64,000 nucleotides of DNA from Melitaea cinxia (GCF_905220565.1 NC_059414.1:13390001-13454000); one strand, 5' to 3'. Positions 41,753 to 52,283 are shown, numbered from the stretch's first letter. The notes: generated by a model not told the origin, from the sequence alone. Program-made: numbers and translations.

Positions 41753-42256
41753 TGCGCTCACCGCTGCCGCCACTGCTACTCGTCCGACGACGGCGACAAG
41801 TACTCCTGCGTCTAGTGCGCTCACCGCTGCCGCCACTGCTACTCCTCCGACGACGGCGACAAGTACTCCTGCGTCTAGTGCGCTCACCGCTGCCGCCACT
41901 GCTACTCCTCCGACGACGGCGACAAGTACTCCTGCGTCTAGTGCGCTCACCGCTGCCGCCACTGCTACTCCTCCGACGACGGCGACAAGTACTCCTGCGT
42001 CTAGTGCGCTCACCACTGCCACCACTGCTACTCGCCCGACGACGGCGACAAGTACTCCTGCGTGTAGTGCGCTCACCGCTGCCGCCACTGCTACTCGCCC
42101 GACGACGGCGACAAGTACTCCTGCGTGTAGTGCGCTCACCACTGCCACCACTGCTACTCGTCCGACGACGGCGACAAGTACTCCTGCGTGTAGCGTGCTC
42201 ACCACTGCCGCCACTGCTACTCGTCCGACGACGGCGACAAGTACTCCTGCGTGTAG
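41700..42256 (+). repeat. 63-bp minisatellite, nine copies, built from the end of smash
   Basis: The marker CGACAAGTACTCCTGCGT recurs at 41731, 41794, 41857, 41920, 41983, 42046, 42109, 42172 and 42235, exactly 63 bp apart. Each copy, in the gene's frame, reads C(H/R)HCYS(S/P)DDGDKYSCV followed by TAG. The unit is a multiple of three, so two artefactual long frames (plus 41311-42279, minus 41489-42313) run straight through. Copies 1-5 end GTC-TAG and copies 6-9 end GTG-TAG, showing stepwise amplification. Confidence 0.95.
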
Positions 42257-42620
42257 CCGCACTAGCTGCTCACTGGTAGCTGTGCTAGTTACACTACACT
42301 GCCACGTGTGCAACGCGCTGGACGACGAATAGCCACACTACTAGCCGACGAGTAACTGTACTAGCTATGGTAGCTACAGTAGCAATACACCGGCTCGTGT
42401 GCACGTTGCGGCTGCTCTGTGAAAGCCTCGAATTCTTACTACAATAACTTCCACATGTGGTGATAAATAAAACTTGTGCCTACCAGCTATTAACTGATTG
42501 GTAACTTTACTAGCTATAATAGATATAGTAGGAGTACACAGCCACATATGCGGCTGCTTGGGTGACGGTTCCGAATTCCAAATCCAAGGCGTGGTGACGA
42601 ATACAAGTGCCTACCAGTTC
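42257..42620 (+). repeat. Degenerate repeats with LIM-finger-like motifs
   Basis: Three diverged units share a block like ACTGTACTAGCTATGGTAGC (about 42275, 42353 and 42498). Each is followed by a cysteine-rich stretch: CHVCNALDDE, CARCGCSVKA and ICGCLGDGS when read in separate frames. These resemble the CAVCGSALGDG finger of the LIM exon. They lie after the stop and have no open frame. Confidence 0.4.
42466..42471 (+). terminator. Possible polyadenylation signal for smash
   Basis: AATAAA 714 bp after the stop. A second candidate is at 44463-44468. Confidence 0.35.
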
Positions 42621-42659
42621 TCACGGTCATCTGCTACCCCATGTCGTCTCGAGTGTCAC

Positions 42660-42920
42660 CTTCAAATAATCCTGTGACCAACAGTACTACCCACTACCAC
42701 CCACCATCTACTACCATCCACTACTACCCACTACATCCCAGTAATACTTGCTACCACCTGCAAGTTGTCTGAATTCTTGAGTGACGACTCCAAAGTACTC
42801 TGATGTTTGACTAAAATAATACCACTCACTTCCACCCATCACCACCGTCCTTTACATGTAACTGCAGTCAACTACCATCAATTACCACCTACTACTACTA
42901 CTACTACTACTACTGCTAAC
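42660..42920 (+). repeat. CTACCAC-rich and (CTA)n low-complexity region
   Basis: Imperfect ACTACCACCCACCATC-like units and a (CTA)n run at about 42889-42914, in the probable 3' UTR of smash. Confidence 0.7.
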
Positions 42921-44468
42921 GGGTTGTGCAACCCATCCATGTTTGAAAACCACTAATTGTCACCTTGGGTACAAGGCTATCGATAACAATAGAGAAATAG
43001 AGAAGGTTGGGTTCGTATTAATATTGTTAGGGAAAGTTAAACTTTTAAAGAAAGTCTAAATGAGACATATATTCTATATAGCCTATCTTTGTATATACAC
43101 TTAATATATTAATCTGTGTGAAAACATAACACTAGGTAAAATTAGGTCCTACTTATAAGTTGTGTGTTCATTTCTTTAAGTCACAAGAAACCTTAAAACT
43201 TACTGATCCGTTACAAGTCCAATATAGTAATTAGTGGCTTGATTTTTCTACAAAATACTTAATTTTTTGTAAAAGTAGAAAACGGAGAAATGAATAGTTT
43301 TATTTTTTTTAATACTATATATATTTCCTTTGTAATTTAAAATTTTATATACCAAGTCCACAACTCGTCTTTGGCCTCAGCACGATCTGAGCCCATTATT
43401 GCACGCTTTTGTTTATCCTTTAGGTCTATTGCATATTTTAAGTTGTCAGAAAATTTATGCCCCGAAAGGACGTCTTGGATGGCATCTTTATCTGTCGATA
43501 CGATATTTTTGTGCTCTTAGCAAAATGGGGGTAGTTAGACATATAGATTGGAATTTTAAATTTTCTGACAAACATTTTAAAATATGCCAAGACCCGAACT
43601 CAACCGAGTCGTAGATTATATTCCTTTAAAAATTTTTAAAAATATCTCGATTAAAACAAAAAATTAAAGTCGGAAAAAGATAAAATATAAAGACGCAAAA
43701 TATTTTCTTTGATTCGAAAATACTAAGTTTTGCGTTTAGTAAAAGTCAAACTTTTTCTGGACTTTCGACTACGACGCGATCTTTGAGTTATTTCGACTCC
43801 CTTGTTCTTAATTATAAAATATTTTTTGGAAGAGCACATTTTTATCCGATAAACACAATATCGATCTTTGATTGTATACTTTATCTTTTAATCACTATGT
43901 AAACGGTATGATTATATAACATTAAAACCAAATAAATTCGAATTACAATTAACATTTTATTTTGTCGAATATTATTAACCTTAATAAATAATTACTGTTT
44001 TTAAACATTTTTTTTTGTTTCTTAGAATAATTGTATTTCTTTTTCACTTATATTGTGCCATGCAGTGACGTTCTTAAAACTTGATTCATTTCGATTTATC
44101 GATGAACGAATAAAAAACAGTTTGTTACTAACAAAAAGAAATATATATTAAATAAAAATAGAATTTTTGTATAATTTTGTAAATATTTTTTAATTTATGT
44201 TAGCGTGTGTTAATTTTAGCTTTAATAGTGAGTACATTAGATATATGGGAACATTTAATCCAAAAAAATGTTTATTGTTTTTTTATCGTGTATATTAATT
44301 GTCGTTTTTTTTTTTTTTTTTGTATTTTGCATCACTTTTAACATGATACTTCTGTTGTGAATTTATAACTTACCTTTCATACTTTTGTTGTAATTATGTT
44401 AAATTTCGGTGTTTATTTTCGATCACCTTGTACATTGTCTATGTGAACTACAAGAGTATATCAATAAA
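42921..44468 (+). other. Probable smash 3' UTR or downstream flank
   Basis: AT-rich sequence ending with AATAAAATATTACAAAC (signal at 44463-44468) followed by a TTTTTTACTG stretch, a plausible distal poly(A) site. It contains a perfect 15-bp inverted repeat, TTGTCAGAAAATTTA (43443-43457) and its complement (43557-43571). The frame at 43399-43614 is not supported. Confidence 0.35.
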
Positions 44469-45229
44469 ATATTACAAACTTTTTTACTGTTTTATTTGTA
44501 ACCTGTTAGATATTTATATATATCAAGAATAGGTTAGACGCTTAAGCCAAAAAAGAATGTCAAAATCGCAGAGAGAAAGCTCGTCTACATCTCATTTTGT
44601 TGTCCTAAAATTTCTCTGATAAGTTTCATAGGGTCTACTGCTCCGCCGTTCTCTAGGGGTACTGCTCCGCAAGTTATTTAAGATCAAAGGCCAGTAATAC
44701 AATAAATATAAAGCTAAGTGTAGAAGTGTAACGATGTAACTGTTTAAACGGTTTAACTGGGAATGGCGCTAGTTGTATTTTAAATCATGCCATTGATGAT
44801 ACATTGCCAAACTGTAAAGTGAGCGAAAGCCATCCAACGGAAGATTTTGTTATTTTACTTTGATTAATGGATGTGTATATTGATCGGTTGTTGTAGGTAG
44901 GTTCTTTTTTAATGTTTAATTATTTTATTGGTTTATTCTTATTGTACACCAAAATACAGACACATATATAAGATACAAAGCCATCTTAAAATTTTTGCTA
45001 ATTCACTCCAAAATTATTTTGCTATCATTGTTATAATTATTAGTGAAAACTTGATTGAAAAATGTATTAATGTTAGGTTGTATATGAATGTACTCTTGAT
45101 TTTGTTTGTTTTCCAATAATAATAAAAAATCTTGTCGCTAAAGACCGATTTCTCCCAAATTTATTACAAAATTGTTTTCTGAAAAATTATTTCATAAAAT
45201 ATACACCATATTTATGTCATTTCTTTTAA
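44469..45229. other. Non-coding spacer
   Basis: AT-rich. No gene recognised. The frame at 44928-45119 is AT-biased without a domain. Confidence 0.4.
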
Positions 45230-45234
45230 GATTC

Positions 45235-45513
45235 TGTTAATGAAACATACTTTAATTTTCTCAATAACTTTATTTTATTATTTTGACTCTAAATTAATGC
45301 ACACAATTTTTTATTTGTTAACGCAATGGCCGTCCAAGAGAGAAGAAGAAGAGGAAAATTGCCATACACAAAACTTTAATATTAAAGATAAATTATTGCC
45401 ATTATTACACCTTTTTTGAGACTTATTTAATTAACTAATTTTATTATCTATGATGCACTATTTTTCACTATAATTCTACAATAATTTTACAATTTATGTT
45501 CATGTACTGAACA
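45235..45513 (-). repeat. 3' LTR of BEL/Pao 2
   Basis: 279 bp, on + reading TGTTAATG...ACTGAACA, so TG...CA on either strand. Equal to 51328-51606. On the minus strand it carries AATAAAATAAAG, a polyadenylation-type signal. Confidence 0.97.
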
Positions 45514-45710
45514 TAGTTGGCGGGGCAAGCTTGACAAAAAACAAAACTATACTAGTATGAGAATATAAATTGTGTAAAATGTGTATGTATGAGAAATTAA
45601 ACATAGTCTTACATCTTAAACCTAATGCAACTTTAAATTAAAACTAAATTATTTTAACAATATTATACCATTCTAAAGATATAAGAAACTTTGGCCTATA
45701 AAATAATCTA

Positions 45711-48700
45711 CTAGTTAACTAAAGGAAGCGGACATAATTTTTGATAAGAGCGAACATAGGTTCTACCATTTGCCATCTTTACTTCAGCCACTCTAACCTT
45801 ATGGTCAGAGCCAGGAAATGTTTTAACAATGCGCCCCATGGGCCAATATAATGATGGCACATTAACCTGCTTCACAATGACCAAGTCACCCTCTTTTAAA
45901 TTATCATAATTATATTTCCACTTGGGTCTATTTTGTAGTTGAGTTAAATAGTCATTGCTCCACAATTTCCAAAATTCTTGTTTAATTTTAGTACAAATTT
46001 GCCAAAACTTAAGTCTATTTATATTAATATCTGAAAGGTTCGGTTCTGGTATACTAGTGAGAGGAGCCCCAATTAGGAAATGTCCCGGAGTCAAATATGT
46101 TAAGTCAGATATATCGCTACTCATAGGGAGCAAGGGCCTAGAGTTTAATATGGCTTCTATTTGAGTTATAATAGTATAAAGCTCTTCAAAGGTTAAACAG
46201 GCAAAACCCACAACCCTTTTTAAATGATACTTTACGCTTTTTACCCCAGCTTCCCATAAACCACCAAACTCTGGGGCATAACTAGGTATGAACTTAAAAT
46301 TAATTAATTTATCAGAGCAAAAATGATGTACAGAGTCCATATTATGTTTAGACGCTAAAAGATTATACAGTTCAGTTAAATAATTGGAAGCACCCTTAAA
46401 TGTCTTTGCATTATCACAATAAATTCTATTAGGTACACCTCGTCTAGATATAAATCTTCGAAGACATGCTAAAAAGGTTTCAGTGGTAAGGTCACTGATT
46501 AATTCTAAGTGTATTGCTTTAGTAGAAAAGCAAACAAATAAGGCAATATATGCTTTTGTAATTAATGGTTTACGAATTCTAGCTATTTTCATTTCAAATG
46601 GACCACAAAAGTCAACACCGGTTACCTCAAAAGGTCGAGCGGGAGTAGTTCTCTCTGCAGGTAATGAACCCATGAGCTGTTTAGCAGTTGCGGCCTTGAT
46701 TTGGAAGCATCCAATACACCTATGGAGTACCTTTTTGACTTCGCGAATACCACCTACTATCCAATATGCCTGCGATAATGAACTGAGAACTAACTTAGCT
46801 CCAGCATGTAATAGTCTTAAATGTTCAGAATTTATAAGAGTATGTGTAACATGGTCTGACTTGGGTAAAACTATTGGATGCTTTTTATCATATGAAATGT
46901 TTGGTGTATTATCTAAACGTCCTCCTACTCTTATTAATTGTTGATGATCAAGAAAAATGTGTAAGCTACTTAAGTTTGATTTTACAGGTTTATTTAATGT
47001 AAGTGATTTTATTTCATTATGAAAATGTATTTCCTGTATATGTCGAAAAATCATAACTTGAGAAGTGCATAATTCTTTAGGTGTTATTGCACCACATAAT
47101 TTATTTTTAGGATTCTGTGTGTTGTTTTTAAATCTTAAAATAAGTGCAATAATTCTTCTTAACTTATAAAAATTTGAATATCTATAGAATATATCCTCAC
47201 TTAAATCGAACTGTCCTACATTACAAAATTTTTTAACTGATTTATCACTATTTATAAGGGTATCACACGGCATACTATCCGTCACTACACAAGATTTATA
47301 ATCATACATAATATGTTCATAGTATTTATCAGACAAGTACTGTGGTCCATGAAACCACATGTAGCTCTCCTCCAATTTATGTGGAGCAGTTCCCCGCGAC
47401 AACAAATCTGCAGGGTTGTCTTTACCTTTGACATAGGTCCAGGTAAAATCTTTAGTTAAATCTGTAATTTCTCTTACTCTTCTTGAAACATAAGTATTTT
47501 TCTTTATGTTCTTGTTACCTAACCAAGCTAAAACTATCTGTGAATCTGAATGCAAAATCGTTCTTAAAGGAAAACGCGCCTTAAGTGTATTATTTACTTT
47601 GTGTGTTAATTGAGAGAGAAGAAGAGCACTATTTAGTTCTAAATTTGGAATTGTGAGTGTTTTCTTTAAAGGTGCTACTCGAGACTTAGAACACAGTAAG
47701 GCTACACTAACTCTACCATCTCTATGAAAAACTCTTAAATAGAGACAGCATGCTATTGCATCAAATGAAGCATCACAGTAACCGAGCAGCTCTACATTAT
47801 TAGTATCACCAAAAACAATACCACGCTGAGTATTGATGGGATTCATCTTCTCTAAACTTTCACTAAATTTATACCACTTATCTAGCAGGCTTGAGGGTAT
47901 AGCCTCATCCCAATTTATTTTTAAACTCCATAAACTTTGCATAAACAATTTAGCTGTAACTATTATAGGGCCAATAAGTCCCAAAGGATCATATATTTTA
48001 CCTATAAAACTTAAAATTTCCCTTTTAGTTTTAAGTAACTTTAAATCTTGCGCTGGACATGAAAATACGAAGGAATCGGTAAGTATATTATATTTTAATC
48101 CTAAAGTTTTAATCATGTTGTCTTTATTAATATTAATATGCTCAAAATACCTCCTATTTGATGGTATATCTTCTAAAATTTGTGTATTATTTGAACACCA
48201 TTTATGTAGTGTAAAACTGCCAAGGCTTAATAATTGTATAAGCTCTTGTTTCAGATTCCGAAGCTGATCTATGTTGTCAGCGCCACATATTATATCATCT
48301 ACATAAGTATTTCTAATTATAGCATCTGCAGCTAGTGGAAACCTGTCTTTATAGATATAAGCAAGCTCCAACAAACACCTTGTAGCTAAGTATGTAGATG
48401 ATTTCAAACCATAGGTAACTGTTTGCAACTGTAAACAAATTATAGGTTTCTGTGGATTATCTCGCCACAAAATATTTTGCAGAGGCGTGTGAATAGAATT
48501 AATGAAAATTTGCCTAAACATTTTTTCAATATCACACATCAATGTATAGCGATAAGTTCTAAATAATACTAGTATATCAAATAACTCACTTTGAACTATT
48601 GGTCCATTTAACATGACATTATTAAGTGATATTTTACATTGTGATTTCAGACTCCCATTGAACACAACCCGCAATTTGGTTGTCTTGCTATGCTCATTGT

Positions 48701-50843
48701 GCACTGCATGATGAGCTAGAAAATAAACAGGGTCACTATAAACATCATAATCATTTATATCTACTATTTTAGCATGTCCCAAAGATATGTACTCGTCAAT
48801 AAAACATTTATATTGGTTAAAATATCTAGGATGAGCTTGAAACATCTTTTCTAATGAATAAAATCTCTGAAGTGCAGCTGTAAATGTATCTCCAATATGC
48901 AACATATTTAACGAAGTCTTTAGCGGTAAATCTACATAAAATCTGCAATTTTTTAAACTCATAGTATCTTTGAAGATACGTTCAGCCTTCTGAAATTCAC
49001 AATTTACTTTATTAGTCACCTCAGGAACTTTTTCAGACAACCAAAACTTTTCCATTATGTCACTCAACTTATCTTCATTTTCTACCGCATGGTTAATAAC
49101 TAAAGTAGTATCATTTTTTATATTATTACATGCCATTGAGCCACCCACTATGTACCCGAATAGAGTATTCTGTAACACCAATCCATTATTTAAATAAATG
49201 TGACCATGTAATAAGGTCTTAAAGTACAAATCTGCGCCGAGTAATAAAGAAATTTCAGAAGGGACATTAAAATTGACATCAGCTAACGTAACACTCTTGG
49301 GTATCTCCAAGCTACTTAAATCAAAATAATTTTGAGGCAATTTTGTGGTTATGGAATCCACTACATGACATTTTACCTGAAATTGAGTATTTTCAATTAG
49401 TGAGCTCAATGTGACATTTACAATTTGACTGACCTGATTATTATTGTTGCCTACACCTATGATATTACATGTTTGAGAAATAGGACTTAAGTATAACTGT
49501 TCAACAAGAGACCTTTTTATAATTGAAGCTTGACTGCCACTATCTAGTAGGGCCTTTACATAAAATTCTTGTCCATACTTATCAAATATCTTTACCTGTA
49601 TAGTAGGTAACAAAACAGAAGTTACATTATTGAATAACAGTCTGTTAGAGTGCAAAGTTACAATATCTTTTTTCTCTTCATGTAAGAGTGAATTGTGTGC
49701 ATGTTTACAAGTTTTACATTTAAAATTAAACTTACATTTGTCGCTGTGCTCACGTAGACATATTTTACAAAGTTTATTTAAATTGACAAAATTGAGTCGC
49801 TCATTTATGGTACTCATTTTAAATTTAGGACATAAAAATATAGGATGATCCATACTGTTACAAAATAAACAAGCTTTTTTGATAACGGTGTTTATTGCCT
49901 TAGGACTCTGTTTAAAACGAGGACCTTCATAGCAAGGTGCACCCTTTAATGTGGGGCTATCCTCAAGCGCCATAGCACGCTTTTCCAAAAAAGTCAGAAA
50001 TCCATCAATAGTAGGCATTTGATCAAAGTCCACCTTATCCAGATGATAAGCCCTATTGGTGTATGAATCTAATTTGCGACTTAATATTGATATTAACAAC
50101 ATATCCCAACTATCGGTGGGCATATTTAAATTTTTAAGTGCATACAATTGTTGTCTTATATCAGATACGAATGACCGAATTATAGCTGCAGTTCCTCTTT
50201 GCATTTGAGGTAAATCTAGCAAAATGTTTATATGATTAGACACTAAACGTGGTCTGTTGTCATAACGCTTGTTTAACAATTCTAAGGCAATTGGATATGA
50301 TTCATTTTCAATCGGTAAGTTAATAATTAAAGAAAGAGCATCATCAGTAACATATTTTCTTAAATAAAATAATTTTTGAACATTGGAAAGAGATTGATTT
50401 TTATCTATTACTGCCAAAAATAAGTCCATGAAAGATTTAAATTTTGTAAAGTCTTTTCCATCAAAACTACATATATCAATATTTGGTAATTTAGAATTAG
50501 AAATGCTAACACTAGCTAAACTCTCACCGTTTCTTAATAAACCTAGGGTTTCATTTAATTTTGACAAAATTTGAAAATACTTTTCCTCAACATCTGATAT
50601 GTTTTCACCGTCTTTCTCATCAATTGACAATATATCTAAGGATACTTCTTCGTATTGTTTCAATGTACTTACAAGCTTCTCCTTTCTTGCCTGCAACATG
50701 TCCTTGCTTGCAGCAGCTAGCGCAACCGGGTCTTTTATAAAAGACTCGATCCTTGTAATTATTGCTTTAAGTTGTCGCCTTTTTATCCTAAGACGTTTAA
50801 TTTCCGTCTCCATTTTATAATGTTTACGTGAAAAATATTCCAA
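45711..50843 (-). CDS. Gag-Pol polyprotein of BEL/Pao retrotransposon 2
   Basis: 1,710 residues. The Gag-like N-terminus has a charged helical start and the DUF1759-type region from about residue 119 (LPNIDICSFDGKDF). Cys/His knuckles lie at about 325-388. The protease motif is DSGS at 434-437, with S replacing the T of element 1. Reverse transcriptase has YVDD at 847-850. RNase H shows GYCDAS, HSDSQIVLAWL and KDNPAD. The integrase has an HHCC-like region and catalytic D1411, D1477 and E1531 (in FGGLWEAG), followed by the BEL/Pao C-terminal domain ending KLCPLP. No internal stop or frameshift. A second Met at residue 11 (METEIKRLRI) is an alternative start. Confidence 0.96.
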   Translation of the reverse strand: MEYFSRKHYKMETEIKRLRIKRRQLKAIITRIESFIKDPVALAAASKDMLQARKEKLVSTLKQYEEVSLDILSIDEKDGENISDVEEKYFQILSKLNETLGLLRNGESLASVSISNSKLPNIDICSFDGKDFTKFKSFMDLFLAVIDKNQSLSNVQKLFYLRKYVTDDALSLIINLPIENESYPIALELLNKRYDNRPRLVSNHINILLDLPQMQRGTAAIIRSFVSDIRQQLYALKNLNMPTDSWDMLLISILSRKLDSYTNRAYHLDKVDFDQMPTIDGFLTFLEKRAMALEDSPTLKGAPCYEGPRFKQSPKAINTVIKKACLFCNSMDHPIFLCPKFKMSTINERLNFVNLNKLCKICLREHSDKCKFNFKCKTCKHAHNSLLHEEKKDIVTLHSNRLLFNNVTSVLLPTIQVKIFDKYGQEFYVKALLDSGSQASIIKRSLVEQLYLSPISQTCNIIGVGNNNNQVSQIVNVTLSSLIENTQFQVKCHVVDSITTKLPQNYFDLSSLEIPKSVTLADVNFNVPSEISLLLGADLYFKTLLHGHIYLNNGLVLQNTLFGYIVGGSMACNNIKNDTTLVINHAVENEDKLSDIMEKFWLSEKVPEVTNKVNCEFQKAERIFKDTMSLKNCRFYVDLPLKTSLNMLHIGDTFTAALQRFYSLEKMFQAHPRYFNQYKCFIDEYISLGHAKIVDINDYDVYSDPVYFLAHHAVHNEHSKTTKLRVVFNGSLKSQCKISLNNVMLNGPIVQSELFDILVLFRTYRYTLMCDIEKMFRQIFINSIHTPLQNILWRDNPQKPIICLQLQTVTYGLKSSTYLATRCLLELAYIYKDRFPLAADAIIRNTYVDDIICGADNIDQLRNLKQELIQLLSLGSFTLHKWCSNNTQILEDIPSNRRYFEHININKDNMIKTLGLKYNILTDSFVFSCPAQDLKLLKTKREILSFIGKIYDPLGLIGPIIVTAKLFMQSLWSLKINWDEAIPSSLLDKWYKFSESLEKMNPINTQRGIVFGDTNNVELLGYCDASFDAIACCLYLRVFHRDGRVSVALLCSKSRVAPLKKTLTIPNLELNSALLLSQLTHKVNNTLKARFPLRTILHSDSQIVLAWLGNKNIKKNTYVSRRVREITDLTKDFTWTYVKGKDNPADLLSRGTAPHKLEESYMWFHGPQYLSDKYYEHIMYDYKSCVVTDSMPCDTLINSDKSVKKFCNVGQFDLSEDIFYRYSNFYKLRRIIALILRFKNNTQNPKNKLCGAITPKELCTSQVMIFRHIQEIHFHNEIKSLTLNKPVKSNLSSLHIFLDHQQLIRVGGRLDNTPNISYDKKHPIVLPKSDHVTHTLINSEHLRLLHAGAKLVLSSLSQAYWIVGGIREVKKVLHRCIGCFQIKAATAKQLMGSLPAERTTPARPFEVTGVDFCGPFEMKIARIRKPLITKAYIALFVCFSTKAIHLELISDLTTETFLACLRRFISRRGVPNRIYCDNAKTFKGASNYLTELYNLLASKHNMDSVHHFCSDKLINFKFIPSYAPEFGGLWEAGVKSVKYHLKRVVGFACLTFEELYTIITQIEAILNSRPLLPMSSDISDLTYLTPGHFLIGAPLTSIPEPNLSDININRLKFWQICTKIKQEFWKLWSNDYLTQLQNRPKWKYNYDNLKEGDLVIVKQVNVPSLYWPMGRIVKTFPGSDHKVRVAEVKMANGRTYVRSYQKLCPLPLVN

Positions 50844-51308
50844 TTGCGAAATAAACTTATAAAAGATTTAAAACACGACAATGTATTGTCCGAAGCTATA
50901 GGATGACAGCCGGGAGGTGTCAAGTGCAAGTGACAGATGATTGTCACCACAGAACACTATTGTCACACTTGACTGACGTTTCGTGCTGAAGTTAGCGTCT
51001 CGCTGTTCTTTGATGCGGCGAACGAAATGCAAATGGCTGCTCTATTTATGCGTTGATCGTGACGTCACACTCCCAACCAACTTCACACCAATTGAAAAAA
51101 CTCCAACGAAGAAAGTATGAAATTCGTCCACAAATATAGATTTGGGAACTTACGTAGGCCTCCAGCAACTTCTTGGGCACCATGCATAGGATGAATGCTC
51201 CACGAACTTGTGTTTTCACCATAGGTATCCGCCACCGACACTATGTGCTTTCATAGCAAGCACGCCGGGTAATATTACGACGAATCACTGATTTTATTCA
51301 ATTAACAA

Positions 51309-51319
51309 TCGAAGGACCA
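51309..51319 (-). promoter_or_regulatory. Probable primer binding site, tRNA-Tyr
   Basis: On the minus strand, 8 bp after the 5' LTR, the sequence TGGTCCTTCGA is complementary to the 3' end of tRNA-Tyr (TCGAAGGACCA). Only 11 bases match, so the primer assignment is less firm than for element 1. Confidence 0.65.
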
Positions 51320-51327
51320 CTAAAGTA

Positions 51328-51606
51328 TGTTAATGAAACATACTTTAATTTTCTCAATAACTTTATTTTATTATTTTGACTCTAAATTAATGCACACAAT
51401 TTTTTATTTGTTAACGCAATGGCCGTCCAAGAGAGAAGAAGAAGAGGAAAATTGCCATACACAAAACTTTAATATTAAAGATAAATTATTGCCATTATTA
51501 CACCTTTTTTGAGACTTATTTAATTAACTAATTTTATTATCTATGATGCACTATTTTTCACTATAATTCTACAATAATTTTACAATTTATGTTCATGTAC
51601 TGAACA
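51328..51606 (-). repeat. 5' LTR of BEL/Pao 2
   Basis: 279 bp, indistinguishable from 45235-45513 and followed by the target duplication GATTC. Confidence 0.97.
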
Positions 51607-51611
51607 GATTC

Positions 51612-52049
51612 TGTTGACTAAATAGGATATCCGTTTGATTAAAAAATTATGTAATTGTTATGTCATATATGGATGACGTTTATGATAATAACTTGATGTC
51701 ATTATTATGTCACATAAATGTTAGTAAGATCCAGATGAATTAAAATGGACGTCACATTTATGTCATTTCGAATATGTCTCTCGAATTAATATTGATGTAA
51801 AAATTATTTGATAATTTACTCGGATATGTAGCATTAAGGCGGATAGTTAGATAGGTAGCATTTATGAGAACAAACATCATTTATATATCACATTAACATC
51901 TGATCTGTGAGGTCAGAGTTATATTAAATAGACATCATATCTATGTCATACTTATACACACACGATATAACTTAAAAAAAGTGGGAAATAGTGATCCTTC
52001 CATAACTCAACTGTGTCATTCTGACGTAAGACTAATAATGTTCACTGGG
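51612..52049. other. Non-coding stretch with recurring ATGTCAT motifs
   Basis: ATGTCAT or close variants (GATGTCAT, TATGTCAC, GACGTCAC, TATGTCATAC) recur several times on +, and again just before the retrotransposon at about 45214. No gene. Confidence 0.4.
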
Positions 52050-52283
52050 AACTTGTTTAACAAATCAGAGTTTGTGACCACTCATTGTGTGAATGTGGCC
52101 TTGACGTAGGCACGGTTTTCCACATCCTTTTTTTCCTGTCCCAAACTCCTCCGTCCTATTTACGACATCCTTCGCTGTGATATTCCCCGCCCTATAAATG
52201 TTCAATGTTTGTTAATGTTGGTGTTTAGTCCCTATTGTAGATTTTTGTGTAAATATTTTGAAATAAATAAAATTAAGTTGTAA
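52050..52283 (+). pseudogene. LINE reverse-transcriptase C-terminal remnant, frameshifted
   Basis: One frame reads HSLCECGLDVGTVFHILF, the Cys/His end of a non-LTR retrotransposon ORF2. A shifted frame continues SCPKLLRPIYDILRC and IPRPINVQCLLMLVFSPY to a TAA at 52281-52283. The frame change shows it is dead. The rest of the element upstream is missing. Confidence 0.55.

Larger units (their letters stand above)
45230..51611 (-). mobile_element. Complete BEL/Pao LTR retrotransposon 2 with target duplication
   Basis: The element spans 45235-51606, transcribed on the minus strand, between 5-bp duplications GATTC (45230-45234 and 51607-51611). Its two 279-bp LTRs are indistinguishable by eye. 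One uninterrupted Gag-Pol frame and a probable tRNA-Tyr primer site are present. No env frame. LTR length, primer and protein differ from element 1, so the two represent separate BEL/Pao lineages. It lies between the smash and pyx genes. Confidence 0.97.

Noticed and set aside
41489..42313. A 274-codon minus frame (repeats of HAGVLVAVVG) and a 322-codon plus frame (41311-42279) rich in Arg/Leu
   Set aside because: Both come from a 63-bp unit that is a multiple of three and happens to lack stops in these frames. They run through the smash LIM exon and the minisatellite and show no domain.
43399..43614. A 71-codon frame that looks protein-like
   Set aside because: Lies in the probable 3' UTR, has no domain, and overlaps an inverted repeat.
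46483..46944. Plus-strand frames of up to 153 codons within 45.7-50.8 kb
   Set aside because: Shadows of the BEL/Pao 2 Gag-Pol gene on the minus strand.
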